From: CAZDIO01 sp964505555 | Lineage (GTDB): Bacteria > Bdellovibrionota_C > UBA2361 > SZUA-149 > CAZDIO01 | Length of the DNA stretch: 57,678 nucleotides | Reading direction: 5' to 3' | Assembly (NCBI GenBank): GCA_964505555.1 | Contig: CAZDIO010000030.1 | Span: 1 to 57,678 of the forward strand | Shown: positions 15,227-23,721 of the stretch, piece by piece | Layout of the letters: every line of letters begins with the position of its first letter | Position numbering within the stretch: the first letter of the stretch is position 1 | Notes under the pieces: model-generated | What the model was told of the DNA's origin: nothing | Seen by the model: only the letters and a program-made list of their open reading frames with translations | The model's database searches: none | Translations under genes and position numbers: made by a program

Positions 15227-16374
15227 TTTTTTTAACGTGGCTATCTATTAGTTGTATTTTTTATGCCTATCTGGGGTATCCGCTGCTGTTGCTAGTGCTT
15301 TGTGCCGTGGGAAGAGCAAAACCAGTTCTTAAAAGCAGCAAAACAGAAGATGTTCCAAGTGTTTCGGTAATCATTGCTGCACGAAATGAGAAATCAACGA
15401 TTGCAAAAAAAATCGAAAACACGTTAGCGCTTCAGTATCCAATAAAAGACCATGTGCAGATTCTTGTTGCCTCAGATTGTTCAGATGACGGAACCGACGA
15501 TATTGTCAGGAGCTACAAAAAACACGGAGTGCTGTTAGTTTCACTTTTAAATCGTGAAGGAAAAGAACGCGCACAAGCGGAAACGCTGAAACAATCCCGA
15601 GGGGAGATTGTGGTGTTTACTGATGCACGAAGTATGCTTCGTATTGATGCTTTAGAAAACATAGTCGCATACTTTTCTGATCCAACGGTCGGAGCGGTAA
15701 GTAGTGTGGATCAGGTTATTGAGCAAGAGCAAGGAGGTAGTGGGGAGAGGATGTATGTGCAGTATGAGATGTGGCTTCGGAAATTAGAATCCCTTGTTGG
15801 GACATTAATTGGGCTTAGTGGTTCTTGCTTTGCGGTGCGTCGGGTGTTTTGCGATCGCTTTCGGGTTGATGTTCCTAGTGATTTTAATTTGCTTTTGCAA
15901 GGAGTGGAGCGGGGCTACCGTGGGGTGCATGGTGATGATGTTGTTTGCACCTATGAAAGTTTAAAAACAGAGGAGCTGGAATTTGTTAGAAAGGTGCGCA
16001 CGGTGCTTCGAGGAATGAGCACGCTCTTTTCATTTCCAAAAGTAATGAATCCGGTTAGTTTCGGCGCTGTTTCTTTGCAGATGATTAGTCACAAACTGTT
16101 TCGCTGGTTAGTGCCGTTTTTTATTATTATTTCTGGGCTTTGCCTTTTCTTTCTTCGGAAAGATTCGATGCTCTATGCTGTGATGTTTTATTCTGGCTTT
16201 ATCTTCTTTTCCTTAGCAATACTTGGCTATATCTTTCCTGCACTTCGAAAAAGCAAGGTCTGTAAACTTCCGCTGTTTTTTTCGGTTACGAATCTAGCCA
16301 TTCTCGTAGCCTGGTGGAGATACCTCACCGGCCGTCGTTCCCAAACATGGGAGCCAACCACAAGTAAAATTTAG
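15220..16374 (+). CDS. Membrane glycosyltransferase family 2
   Basis: This 384-residue GT-A enzyme has an N-terminal membrane segment (residues about 1-28) and three or four C-terminal segments (about 285-370). The cytoplasmic catalytic part contains SVIIAARNEKSTI, the nucleotide-sugar motif DCSDDGTDD and TDARS in place of the DxD. A later ERGYRGVHGDD block matches the acceptor-site region of processive or chain-extending GT2 enzymes. The ATG overlaps the preceding stop by 7 bases. It probably adds sugars to a membrane-linked precursor. Palindromic element copy B begins 8 bases after its stop. Confidence 0.87.
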   Translation: MLVFLTWLSISCIFYAYLGYPLLLLVLCAVGRAKPVLKSSKTEDVPSVSVIIAARNEKSTIAKKIENTLALQYPIKDHVQILVASDCSDDGTDDIVRSYKKHGVLLVSLLNREGKERAQAETLKQSRGEIVVFTDARSMLRIDALENIVAYFSDPTVGAVSSVDQVIEQEQGGSGERMYVQYEMWLRKLESLVGTLIGLSGSCFAVRRVFCDRFRVDVPSDFNLLLQGVERGYRGVHGDDVVCTYESLKTEELEFVRKVRTVLRGMSTLFSFPKVMNPVSFGAVSLQMISHKLFRWLVPFFIIISGLCLFFLRKDSMLYAVMFYSGFIFFSLAILGYIFPALRKSKVCKLPLFFSVTNLAILVAWWRYLTGRRSQTWEPTTSKI

Positions 16375-16381
16375 CATTTGT

Positions 16382-16484
16382 GCCTGTCGTTGCGAGCCGG
16401 GAGGCCCGGCCGCCGGGCGAAGCGAAGCAATCTCATATTACTCAAAGGGCTTGAGATTGCTTCGCTTCGCTCGCAACGACAGGC
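16382..16484. repeat. Palindromic element copy B
   Basis: This is a 103-base intergenic copy of the element found inside the fusion gene at 10779, with 15-base perfect ends (GCCTGTCGTTGCGAG) and the same GC-rich insert in the left half. The copies differ mainly in the central loop. It lies between the convergent GT2 and response-regulator genes and could serve as a two-way terminator. Confidence 0.88.
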
Positions 16485-16517
16485 GTTTTGGCTCGTGACG
16501 CAGAGATGAAGCATTTA

Positions 16518-16910
16518 TTAGGAACAAGACTTCGCGACGATCTCGCGAATCTTTTTTTCAAGCACCGAAGTTGAAAACGGTTTGATAATGTAGTCGGTAA
16601 CTCCTGCCTGAATAGCGCTGAGCACGGCATCTTCATCTGTTTCGCAGGTAACCATGAGAAAGGGGATATATTTTAACTCAATCTCCCCTTGCATCTCTCG
16701 AAGGAGATCCAGGCCGTTTAGGTTTGGCATATTCCAGTCAGCGATGACAAAATCTACAGGAGTTGTTTTTAGTATCTGAAGCGCTTCTCTTCCATCCGGC
16801 GCTTCGATCACATTTCGAAAGCCGATCTGGGTAAGAATAGTGCGCACCACCTTTCGCATGTCGACAAGGTCTTCAACGAGAAGGATGGTAATATTGCTTC
16901 TAGTGGTCAT
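16518..16910 (-). CDS. CheY-like single-domain response regulator
   Basis: This 130-residue receiver domain stands alone, without an output domain. The phospho-acceptor Asp is residue 58 (IADWNMPNLNGLDLL), the acidic pair is in LVEDLVD, and the conserved Thr and Lys are in MVTCE and YIIKPFS. Such proteins relay phosphate or act by protein contact, as CheY does at the flagellar motor. No chemotaxis gene is adjacent. The ATG has AGGAAG 7 bases upstream. Confidence 0.92.
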   Translation of the reverse strand: MTTRSNITILLVEDLVDMRKVVRTILTQIGFRNVIEAPDGREALQILKTTPVDFVIADWNMPNLNGLDLLREMQGEIELKYIPFLMVTCETDEDAVLSAIQAGVTDYIIKPFSTSVLEKKIREIVAKSCS

Positions 16911-17042
16911 CCGTGATCTTCCTCTAGGAACGTATCGGCGAATTTACCAACGAAGTGAAGGATATATAAGGATTTCTTAAGAGAAGTATTAAGGGGCAAA
17001 TGAAGCGTTAAGTTCAATCAAATCAGCCGATTACCTAGTATG

Positions 17043-17069
17043 TTGATGAGAATTGAAAGATGGTATAAT
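17043..17069 (+). promoter_or_regulatory. Extended -10 promoter for the glutaredoxin gene
   Basis: A consensus TATAAT at 17064-17069 is preceded by TG at the extended -10 position, and a TTGATG at 17043-17048 gives a 15-base spacer. The predicted transcript would carry a leader of about 20 bases with AAAAGGAG upstream of the TTG start. Confidence 0.6.
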
Positions 17070-17095
17070 ATCCATCAATAAAAAGGAGCTTAGTT

Positions 17096-17446
17096 TTGCA
17101 ACACAATATTTCGCAAGATGCATCCAGAGTTTTCTGGACGAAGGATGATATTCGCAACAAGATTGAAAAATCTAAGGTTGTTGTTTTTGCAAAAGGAAAT
17201 CAAGAGCATCCGCGGTGTGGTTTTTCTGAACGGGTATTTAAAACGATAACCGACTGTGGAAAGCCATACGAAGTGGTTGATGTTTGCGAAGATAAATCTA
17301 TCGTTCCAGCGCTCCGAGCGTTTGCTGGGAACCTCTCCTTACCCGCAGTCTACGTAAATGGAGATCTGATCTCCACCTCTGAAACACTTCAACATATGGT
17401 TGATACGGGTGAATTAAAAGAAAAAGTCGAAGCGGCTTTTAAGTAA
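17096..17446 (+). CDS. Monothiol glutaredoxin (CGFS type)
   Basis: This 116-residue monothiol glutaredoxin probably carries or transfers Fe-S clusters in the cytoplasm. The active site is HPRCGFSERVF with the hallmark CGFS. LSLPAVYVNGDLI provides the glutathione-binding Pro/Val strand, although the classical WPT is LSLP here. The first 17 residues are an extra N-terminal tail. The start is TTG, supported by GGAG 7 bases upstream and by an extended -10 promoter. The gene converges on dcd with a gap of only 9 bases. Confidence 0.9.
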   Translation: MQHNISQDASRVFWTKDDIRNKIEKSKVVVFAKGNQEHPRCGFSERVFKTITDCGKPYEVVDVCEDKSIVPALRAFAGNLSLPAVYVNGDLISTSETLQHMVDTGELKEKVEAAFK

Positions 17447-17455
17447 AGAAAATTC

Positions 17456-17992
17456 CTACTTTTTTCGTAACTCCCTTTCTGAAGCCATAATTGCTGGAAA
17501 GAATTGATCACTCCATGCACGGGTCGCACCTTGTTGACCCTGATAGTGTCCGGTTCCTTTCTCTCCGTAAGCAACCTCAGGAGGTTCTTCCATCTGGTAG
17601 AAAACGATCTGTGCCACACGCATCCCGGCGTTTAACTTTCGTGGGTAGGGTCCTAAATTATGAAGTTCAAGAGTTACCTGGCCTTGAAAGTTACAATCAA
17701 TCCATCCACTGAGACTGTGATTTAACCAGAGTCTTCCCAGGGAGCTTTTAAGTTTGAGATCTCCAACAACGTCTCTGGGGAGCTTCACGATCTCTTGAGT
17801 TGTTCCCAAGACAACTTCGCCAGGAAATAAAATTAACTCATCTGCTTTAAATTCTTCAGGCTCCCGGGTAGGGCAGATCCAGTGCCCCCCTAAGGTAATG
17901 TCGTAACTTGCCGGGTTAACATGCTCCTCAACAAAGGGAGTAACTCCACCACTTTGTCCCCATTGCCGAATCCACCGATCAGGTTTCACCAT
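17456..17992 (-). CDS. dcd: dCTP deaminase
   Basis: This 178-residue trimeric nucleotide hydrolase converts dCTP to dUTP (or, in the bifunctional form, to dUMP), feeding thymidylate synthesis. Family marks are NPASYDITLG near residue 29, KSSLGRL, the active-site strand CNFQGQVTLELHN with its Glu, and GHYQGQQGAT near the C-terminus. I chose the ATG at 17992, giving MVKPDRWIR, a common N-terminus in this family; a GTG at 18001 would add three residues. Whether it is mono- or bifunctional cannot be told. Confidence 0.88.
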   Translation of the reverse strand: MVKPDRWIRQWGQSGGVTPFVEEHVNPASYDITLGGHWICPTREPEEFKADELILFPGEVVLGTTQEIVKLPRDVVGDLKLKSSLGRLWLNHSLSGWIDCNFQGQVTLELHNLGPYPRKLNAGMRVAQIVFYQMEEPPEVAYGEKGTGHYQGQQGATRAWSDQFFPAIMASERELRKK

Positions 17993-18146
17993 AATATACA
18001 CCAGAAATAAGGTTTATTTGTGGAGATTACTAACAGAACTACGTTGATATGGCTACTTTGAGGCTAAGACCACCGACTCTTACACTTCACCAGTCGTTTT
18101 CTTAGCTCTTTGCATCGAAAAGAAAGAAGAAAATTCTAGGAAAATT

Positions 18147-19703
18147 ATGTCTGCGGTCTCTGAAAGTAGCTTACAAAGTGTCTCGCTAGATATCGATGCG
18201 CGCTCACTTTTTTCTAATGTCTTACTCATTGAAGCAGATCGCAGCCATGCAAAGCTTATCACCCGAGTCTTAGAGCGGGTTGTTGGGGGTATTGAGCATG
18301 CATCAAGCGCGGAAGAAGCGCTGCGGGTTTTAGAAAGTAAGCTCATTGAGCTTGTGTTTTGTGATCTTCATCTTCCTGATCTTTCAGGCCTTTCTCTTCT
18401 TCGTGCCATCCATGAAGTTCGACCAAATCTCCCAGTCATCGTGATGACAAGTTCGCGAAGTTTAGATGATGCGATTTCGGCGATGAGAGAGGGTGCTTGG
18501 GATTATATGATTAAGCAGTTCTCGGATGATTTTCGAGACCGGTTTCATTTAGTTGTACGGCGTGCAGCGATTCGCCAGATGCAGCAGATGCGAGAGCTTG
18601 AACTAAAAGCTGAACGCGATGCGTTCTGGGCTGCGGTAAGAACCTCTCAAGATGGGCTCGGTGTTGTTGATACCCAAGGAAACCTTATTTTTGCAAATGA
18701 TAAGTTCTATCATTTTCTCCACAGTCTGGGCGAGATAGACGAGGAGCACCCAATTAATGTTCTTGGTCAAATAGAGCGGCAAGATACCGTTGTCTCTCAG
18801 GGCATTCGGACGCAGCTTCAGGAGAAAAGTGGGGATTCGTTGTGGAGGGCGGAGTTACGAATTAGTGGGAATACTGAAGAAAAAAACGAGCAGTACTATG
18901 AACTCACTTTAAGTTCCGTTCATCTGGGAAGGGAGGGAACGAGCGGAGTGTTTGCTGAAAGTAAGTTTGATTTTCGACGTTACGTGCTCTGGGTTCACGA
19001 TATCACCGCCAAAAAAGCGCAAGAGAAGTTTCAGCGAGACATGCTCTCTACGACCTCTCATGATCTCAAAGGGCCACTGGGAGCGATTGTTACCTCTGCG
19101 GAACTTCTTGAAAGTCGCACTCTTGATGATTCACGAAAGCAGGAGATTGTGACGCGGATTGCTTCTTGTGCACGCGGGGCGATATCGTTAATTGACTCGA
19201 TGCTCAGTGCGCGGCGGATTCAAGATGGAATGTTGATTGTAAAACCGCGGTGGTATGATGTTAACGAAATCATCGAAGAAATTGTTCTTGATTATCTTCC
19301 GGTTGCTAAATCTAAAACTATTGAGTTTGTTGGAGTGCCTGCTCAGGAAGGTTTACGGATATATGCTGACAAGATCGGCGTGCACCGCGTTCTTGGAAAC
19401 CTCGTCAGTAACGCAATTAAATTTACCCCAAAGGGTGGAAAGGTAACACTCAGTGCGGAGCATGTGGGAACAGAGCTTCGGTTGCTCGTGCGAGATACCG
19501 GTTCTGGAATCGAAGCAGAAGCAACACACCTTCTTTTTCAACGCTACGCACGGCTTGATAAACACCAAGAGATTGACGGCACGGGGCTTGGATTGTTTGT
19601 AACAAAAAACATCGTCGATGCGCACAATGGTCGAATTGAAGTTACCAGTCAGGTAGGTGTTGGGAGTACGTTTATTGTTTCCTTCCCTGATAAGGTCGAT
19701 TAA
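18147..19703 (+). CDS. Receiver-PAS-histidine kinase hybrid sensor
   Basis: This 518-residue cytoplasmic signalling protein has no membrane segment. Order of domains: receiver (about 22-140) with phospho-acceptor Asp73 in FCDLHLPDLSG; a linker helix; PAS-like domain (about 160-285, DGLGVVDTQGNLIFAN); HisKA with His305 in TSHDLKGPLG; and an HATPase domain with NLVSNAIKFTPKGG, RDTGSGI and GTGLGLF. Having the receiver first suggests that an upstream kinase tunes its activity. No partner regulator is adjacent, though a CheY-like gene lies 1.2 kb away on the other strand. The ATG has AGGA 5-6 bases upstream. Confidence 0.92.
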   Translation: MSAVSESSLQSVSLDIDARSLFSNVLLIEADRSHAKLITRVLERVVGGIEHASSAEEALRVLESKLIELVFCDLHLPDLSGLSLLRAIHEVRPNLPVIVMTSSRSLDDAISAMREGAWDYMIKQFSDDFRDRFHLVVRRAAIRQMQQMRELELKAERDAFWAAVRTSQDGLGVVDTQGNLIFANDKFYHFLHSLGEIDEEHPINVLGQIERQDTVVSQGIRTQLQEKSGDSLWRAELRISGNTEEKNEQYYELTLSSVHLGREGTSGVFAESKFDFRRYVLWVHDITAKKAQEKFQRDMLSTTSHDLKGPLGAIVTSAELLESRTLDDSRKQEIVTRIASCARGAISLIDSMLSARRIQDGMLIVKPRWYDVNEIIEEIVLDYLPVAKSKTIEFVGVPAQEGLRIYADKIGVHRVLGNLVSNAIKFTPKGGKVTLSAEHVGTELRLLVRDTGSGIEAEATHLLFQRYARLDKHQEIDGTGLGLFVTKNIVDAHNGRIEVTSQVGVGSTFIVSFPDKVD

Positions 19704-19729
19704 TCGACTTATTTATCATTCTGAATAGA

Positions 19730-19738
19730 TGCTATAAT
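19730..19738 (+). promoter_or_regulatory. Extended -10 element upstream of a small ORF
   Basis: TGCTATAAT, an extended -10, lies 59 bases before the ATG of the 54-residue ORF at 19798. No good -35 is seen, which is usual for this promoter type. Confidence 0.45.
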
Positions 19739-19797
19739 CCTAGGCAGGTCGAGTAAAAGACTTAGAAGATGTTGTGTTCTTGAGGCAATAAAAGACC

Positions 19798-19962
19798 ATG
19801 AGTGATAAGAAACTACCACACCTTGATCCTCATTGGCCGAGAGGATGGGAGGAGCATGAAAGAGAGCGGATTCTCTTTATTGTAAAAAACACTACTCCAC
19901 TTCAGCGTCTCAAATGGGTAGAAGCGGCGCTGAAATTGTTTGGAGATAAGATAAAGAAGTAA
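19798..19962 (+). CDS. Small protein of unknown function (54 aa)
   Basis: This is a 54-codon ORF with the product start MSDKKLPHLDPHWPRGWEEH and a second half containing TPLQRLKWVEAALKLF. The latter resembles, from memory, the short PxxRLxWLEEAL segments in small proteins often encoded near toxin-type genes, but I cannot name a family. It is charged, probably helical and cytoplasmic. An extended -10 promoter lies upstream and a large palindromic repeat follows 21 bases after the stop, so it could be a monocistronic unit. Confidence 0.6.
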   Translation: MSDKKLPHLDPHWPRGWEEHERERILFIVKNTTPLQRLKWVEAALKLFGDKIKK

Positions 19963-19982
19963 CGAGGAAGTAAGGTCGAAGA

Positions 19983-20102
19983 GCCGGTGGAGGTTGGAGG
20001 GAGGGATTGTGAAAAACTTCCCTCACGCAAGATTGGTTAAAACCAATCTTCCTCCGGCGCGGAAACGGTTTTTCACAACCCCTCCCTCCAACCTCCACCG
20101 GC
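19983..20102. repeat. Second palindromic repeat family, copy 1
   Basis: Inverted arms of 35 bases (19983-20017 and 20068-20102, beginning GCCGGTGGAGGTTGGAGG) match with one mismatch. The loop holds a second hairpin, AAGATTGGTT/AACCAATCTT, and a TCCGGCGCGGAAACGG segment. A related copy lies at 33869-33956; both are preceded by GTAAGGTCGAAGAGCCG. Confidence 0.9.
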
Positions 20103-20185
20103 GTACTGGGTTCGGGGGACAAATACAAAATACAATGTAGCTAATATCTTTTGCTCTGGCGGCGATAAGCGCATATGTCGAGTTA

Positions 20186-20298
20186 CAATAACAGAGTCGC
20201 ACTACGATAAGATTTTAGAATTAAAGAATATTTTGCTTCTAAAGACGGAGCTGCAAGTTTGTGATAAGTCATGTGAGAATGAGGTAATGATCAATGTT
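20186..20298 (+). repeat. Dispersed 110-bp direct repeat, copy 1
   Basis: This begins CAATAACAGAGTCGC and ends GTAATGATCAATGTT. It is about 90% identical to 26194-26303 and contains a short inverted pair, TTTAGAA/TTCTAAA. It ends 19 bases before the start of a small secreted-protein gene. Confidence 0.85.
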
Positions 20299-20317
20299 AT
20301 CCTACTGGAGAAGAGCC

Positions 20318-20644
20318 ATGAAATTGGGAAAGTGTCTTTATTTTATTGTGATTTTTCTGACGGGCATTTCTCCCTTTACTTTAGTTTATAGTTTTGCGGC
20401 TGCTGACGATGGGACGTATTCGCTATCAGCTTCTTCAACCATCTCGGAAAAAAACTGTCGGCCAATAGAAATTTGTAAAGAAATCTCTCCAAACGCGAAA
20501 CTTATATACCAAGGATCATACAGGACTAAGGAAAGTCCGGAATTACCGGGGTGGTATGTTTTTAAGTTGCAAACAGGTCAAACTATAAAGATGCGTGGCG
20601 ATTTGGTTGAGGCTGATTTTCAGTTCCATTGTGGAAACGAATAA
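20318..20644 (+). CDS. Small exported protein of unknown function
   Basis: This 108-residue protein has an N-terminal signal peptide (MKLGKCLYFIVIFLTGISPF, ending about residue 31 after VYSFA). The mature part is about 77 residues with three cysteines (CRPIEIC and one near the C-terminus), possibly one disulphide. The middle reads PGWYVFKLQTGQTIKMRGDL, suggesting a small beta-rich domain; I do not recognise the family. The ATG at 20318 has GGAG 7 bases upstream, which decides the start over the longer form. The 110-bp dispersed repeat lies directly upstream. Confidence 0.65.
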   Translation: MKLGKCLYFIVIFLTGISPFTLVYSFAAADDGTYSLSASSTISEKNCRPIEICKEISPNAKLIYQGSYRTKESPELPGWYVFKLQTGQTIKMRGDLVEADFQFHCGNE

Positions 20645-20753
20645 GAAGAGGGATAACAAAACAAGGGAACGCACGACAAAATAGTCGGCGTTCCTTAAAA
20701 CGTTACCCCTTTAATAAATTCACTTACGATTGAGCAAACTTATCACGGCGAAC

Positions 20754-21458
20754 ATGTTGAATTCCAAAATAGTTGATTTAACTCATGCTCTGTCCTCTGA
20801 TATTCCGTCGTGGGATGGGGATTGTGGTTTTAATTTGGCGGTGGAATGCGACTACAAGGATTGCTCCGGGCCGGATCTCTTCCGGGTGCAAAAAATAACC
20901 TCTCGGGCGGGCATGGGGACACACATTGATGCCCCAGCTCATTGCTTTCCGGGTGCTAAAACTATAGACAATTTAGAACTCGAAACATTGATGGTCAATT
21001 GTGTGGTCATTAAAGTGAATGACATCGCCGATCAGGATTACCTATTAAAGCCAGAAACGATTCGGAAGTTTGAAAAAGAGCACGGAAAGATTCCGCCACA
21101 TAGTTTTGTTATTGTATACACAGGATGGGATAGCCGGTGGAGCACGCCGGTTACGTATCGCAATGAACTTAGATTTCCAAGCTTGGATGAAAGTTCTGGA
21201 GCACTGTTCCTTGAGCGGGATATCGCGGGTTTAGGAATTGATACACTTTCTCCAGACGCTGGCGGAAAGTTTTTTCCTATACACCGAATGATACTCGGGA
21301 CCGGAAAATATCTCGTTGAAAATGTGGCAAACGCGAAAGATCTTCCGCCAATAGGAGCAAAAGTTTTTGTCATGCCAATGAAGATTCAGGAGGGAACTGA
21401 AGCACCTGTTAGAATGGTAGCGCTTGTTGAAAAAAATGAACGAGGGATAACAATTTAA
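20754..21458 (+). CDS. Cyclase / arylformamidase-like metal-dependent hydrolase
   Basis: This protein of about 234 residues belongs to the cyclase family (KynB/arylformamidase-like, PF04199 type). The metal-binding motif GMGTHIDAPAHCF is intact, with an earlier IVDLTHALSSDIPSW typical of the N-terminus and GLGIDTLSPDAG further on. KynB hydrolyses N-formylkynurenine; other members act on different amides or lactones, and no kynurenine gene is adjacent, so the substrate is open. The ATG at 20754 starts just before the conserved domain; a TTG at 20730 would add eight residues, and neither has a good ribosome binding site. Confidence 0.85.
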   Translation: MLNSKIVDLTHALSSDIPSWDGDCGFNLAVECDYKDCSGPDLFRVQKITSRAGMGTHIDAPAHCFPGAKTIDNLELETLMVNCVVIKVNDIADQDYLLKPETIRKFEKEHGKIPPHSFVIVYTGWDSRWSTPVTYRNELRFPSLDESSGALFLERDIAGLGIDTLSPDAGGKFFPIHRMILGTGKYLVENVANAKDLPPIGAKVFVMPMKIQEGTEAPVRMVALVEKNERGITI

Positions 21459-21691
21459 TGAACCTCAGAATTTGCCGTTATAGCCCAAATGACATAAACG
21501 AAGAGCAATAGACAATAGTTGATGGCTATATTACCGATTTGCTGATTCCATCTGATCCTGTTCTGAACGCCACCTCTCAGGCCAATGCGGCGCCAGGCTT
21601 CCCCTAGCTTTTTTGATGATTGGCAAGGTATGGACAGGGAAGGCCTGTGTCTTGGTGGTGTGGTTTTTTCCTTATAAGGTATAGAAAATTT

Positions 21692-23503
21692 ATGCGTCAA
21701 GTTACTGCTCCTCTGGTTACGATTGAATCTCTTAGTAAGGGCTTTGGCAGTCGGGCGCTGTTTGAAGATATCTCCTTGATACTCACTAAGGGAGAACGAG
21801 CAGCGTTGATTGGTGCTAATGGCTCGGGGAAATCCACTCTATTTAAGATCCTCGTTGGGCTTGAGGAGGCTGATGCGGGAGCAGTTTCCGTGCACCGCGG
21901 AGCGCGTCTTGCTTATGTGCCGCAAGAGGAAAGTTTTCCAGACAATCTTACTATCGAAGACTGTCTGCGCCTTTCATTGGAGACGCATCAACATGATAGC
22001 CAGGCCTTGATCTCTATTTATAGTGGGAAGGCAGGATTTTCTGATACCACAGAGCTTGTTTCGAGTTTGTCGGGTGGTTGGAAAAAGCGTCTTGCTATTA
22101 TCTGCGGATTAATTCGTGAGCCAGATCTTTTACTTCTTGATGAACCAACGAATCATCTCGATATCGAGAGCATTATTTGGCTGGAGGAGCAACTTGTCGA
22201 ATCCTCATTCGCTGTTTTGTTCATCAGTCACGACCGATACTTTTTAGAAAATGTTGCCGAAAGAGTAATTGAACTCGATCCGCGATATGAAAAAGGCTAC
22301 CTCTCATGCAATGGAACTTACAGCACGTTTCTTGAAACTCGAGAAACGTTTTTCTCTCAACTTGCGAGTTATCGAGATTCGCTGAAGAATAAAGTTCGAC
22401 GCGAAGTAGAATGGCTACGACGAGGAGCAAAAGCACGAACCACAAAGGCGCGAGGCCGAATTAAGCAAGCAAAGGAGCTAATCGATGAGCTTCAACTATT
22501 ACGAGTAGAGAGCAGTCAAGCGAATCTCAGTTTCGCAGACTCAGAGCGCCGCTCACGAGAGTTGATAAAGGTTACAAAAATCGAGAAAAAACTCGCTGGA
22601 AAAACGCTGTTTCGTGATTTTACGGTCACGCTCTCTCCCGGATCTCGGCTTGGTATTAGCGGGGCAAACGGTGCGGGGAAGACTACGCTTGTGAAGACCT
22701 TGGTTGGAATCGAACAACCAGATAAAGGCACCGTAAAGATTGCGCTTCGTTTACGACTTGCCTACTTTGATCAGCGTCGGGAGGCGCTTGATCCCAATTT
22801 GACTCTTAAGAAAGCACTCTCCCAGGATGGCGATACGGTGGTCTTTAATGGCCGGGAGTTTCACGTCACTGCCTGGGCGAAGCGATTTCTTTTTCGTGAA
22901 GATCAGTTCTTAATGCCGCTTCGTGCGCTCTCTGGTGGGGAACGAGCACGAGTTTTACTCGCGCAGTTAATGCTGCAACCGGCTGACGTCTTAGTTCTCG
23001 ATGAGCCGACAAACGATCTTGATATTTCGACGCTCGAAGTTCTAGAAGACTCGCTCTGTGAGTTTGCCGGAGCAGTGATCTTGGTGACACATGATAGACA
23101 TTTTCTGGATCGGGTATGCACGGCAGTTGTTGGGTTGGATGGCTCAGGGGAGTGCTCTCTCTATGCGAGTTATCTGCAGTGGGAACTTGCGCGAGAAGAG
23201 CGGCAGGGAGCTTTGCAGCGGGCGAAAGAGCCTAAACCAAAAAAAGCCGAGGCGATGTTGTCAGTGCCAACACAACCCAAGCCACAAAAACTATCCCAGG
23301 CAGAACGCCGTGAACTAGATGCAATTGGGAAGAAAATAGAAGATTTAGAAGAAAAGGTTTCGGTAATCCAAGGAGAGCTTGCCTCTCTTGATGGTGCTAA
23401 GAACCCAGAAAAGTTGCGGCTCTCCTGCGAGGAGCTTGCAGATCTCCAACAACAAATCGAGATTCTCTACATCCGTTGGGCCGATCTTGAAAAAAAGGCA
23501 TAA
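21692..23503 (+). CDS. ABC-F family ATPase, Uup-like
   Basis: This 603-residue protein has two fused ABC domains and no membrane segment, the hallmark of ABC-F translation factors or ribosome-associated ATPases. Domain 1 has Walker A GANGSGKST, signature LSGGWKKRL and Walker B LLLLDEPTNHLD. Domain 2 has GANGAGKTT, LSGGERARVLLAQ and VLVLDEPTNDLD. The inter-domain linker is charged and helical, and the last 70 residues form a coiled coil beginning ELDAIGKKIEDLEEK, as in Uup. I chose the ATG at 21692 because upstream residues do not fit the family; AAGGT lies 12 bases before it. Confidence 0.93.
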   Translation: MRQVTAPLVTIESLSKGFGSRALFEDISLILTKGERAALIGANGSGKSTLFKILVGLEEADAGAVSVHRGARLAYVPQEESFPDNLTIEDCLRLSLETHQHDSQALISIYSGKAGFSDTTELVSSLSGGWKKRLAIICGLIREPDLLLLDEPTNHLDIESIIWLEEQLVESSFAVLFISHDRYFLENVAERVIELDPRYEKGYLSCNGTYSTFLETRETFFSQLASYRDSLKNKVRREVEWLRRGAKARTTKARGRIKQAKELIDELQLLRVESSQANLSFADSERRSRELIKVTKIEKKLAGKTLFRDFTVTLSPGSRLGISGANGAGKTTLVKTLVGIEQPDKGTVKIALRLRLAYFDQRREALDPNLTLKKALSQDGDTVVFNGREFHVTAWAKRFLFREDQFLMPLRALSGGERARVLLAQLMLQPADVLVLDEPTNDLDISTLEVLEDSLCEFAGAVILVTHDRHFLDRVCTAVVGLDGSGECSLYASYLQWELAREERQGALQRAKEPKPKKAEAMLSVPTQPKPQKLSQAERRELDAIGKKIEDLEEKVSVIQGELASLDGAKNPEKLRLSCEELADLQQQIEILYIRWADLEKKA

Positions 23504-23721
23504 AAGTTAGCGCACCTTATTTTTGTAGGCGGGGTCCTTGATGGAGCTTACCTATGGATAATGGTGACAGTCATAACTGGCATTAAGATAAGTGTAACAG
23601 ATTGAAAAAGCGTATTGATACGTTACGCTTTTCCCACGACATTGTTGTATTTATGCCATTAATATATAAAGAGTGTAGCATCGGGTTGGAGCTCGGGGTT
23701 TTTTGCTCGAAAGGAGCTGTT

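Noticed and set aside
16442..16636. ORF running from palindromic element copy B into the response-regulator gene
   Set aside because: Its C-terminus is the translated repeat and the rest is out of frame with the CheY-like gene; an artefact of the element's open frames.
19910..20128. 72-codon minus-strand ORF across the palindromic repeat at 19983
   Set aside because: It consists mostly of the palindrome and shows no independent coding signal.
21455..21700. 81-codon minus-strand ORF between the cyclase and ABC-F genes, ending in a hydrophobic stretch
   Set aside because: The hydrophobic end looks protein-like, but there is no convincing start or ribosome binding site and the ORF overlaps the ABC-F start; left unannotated.
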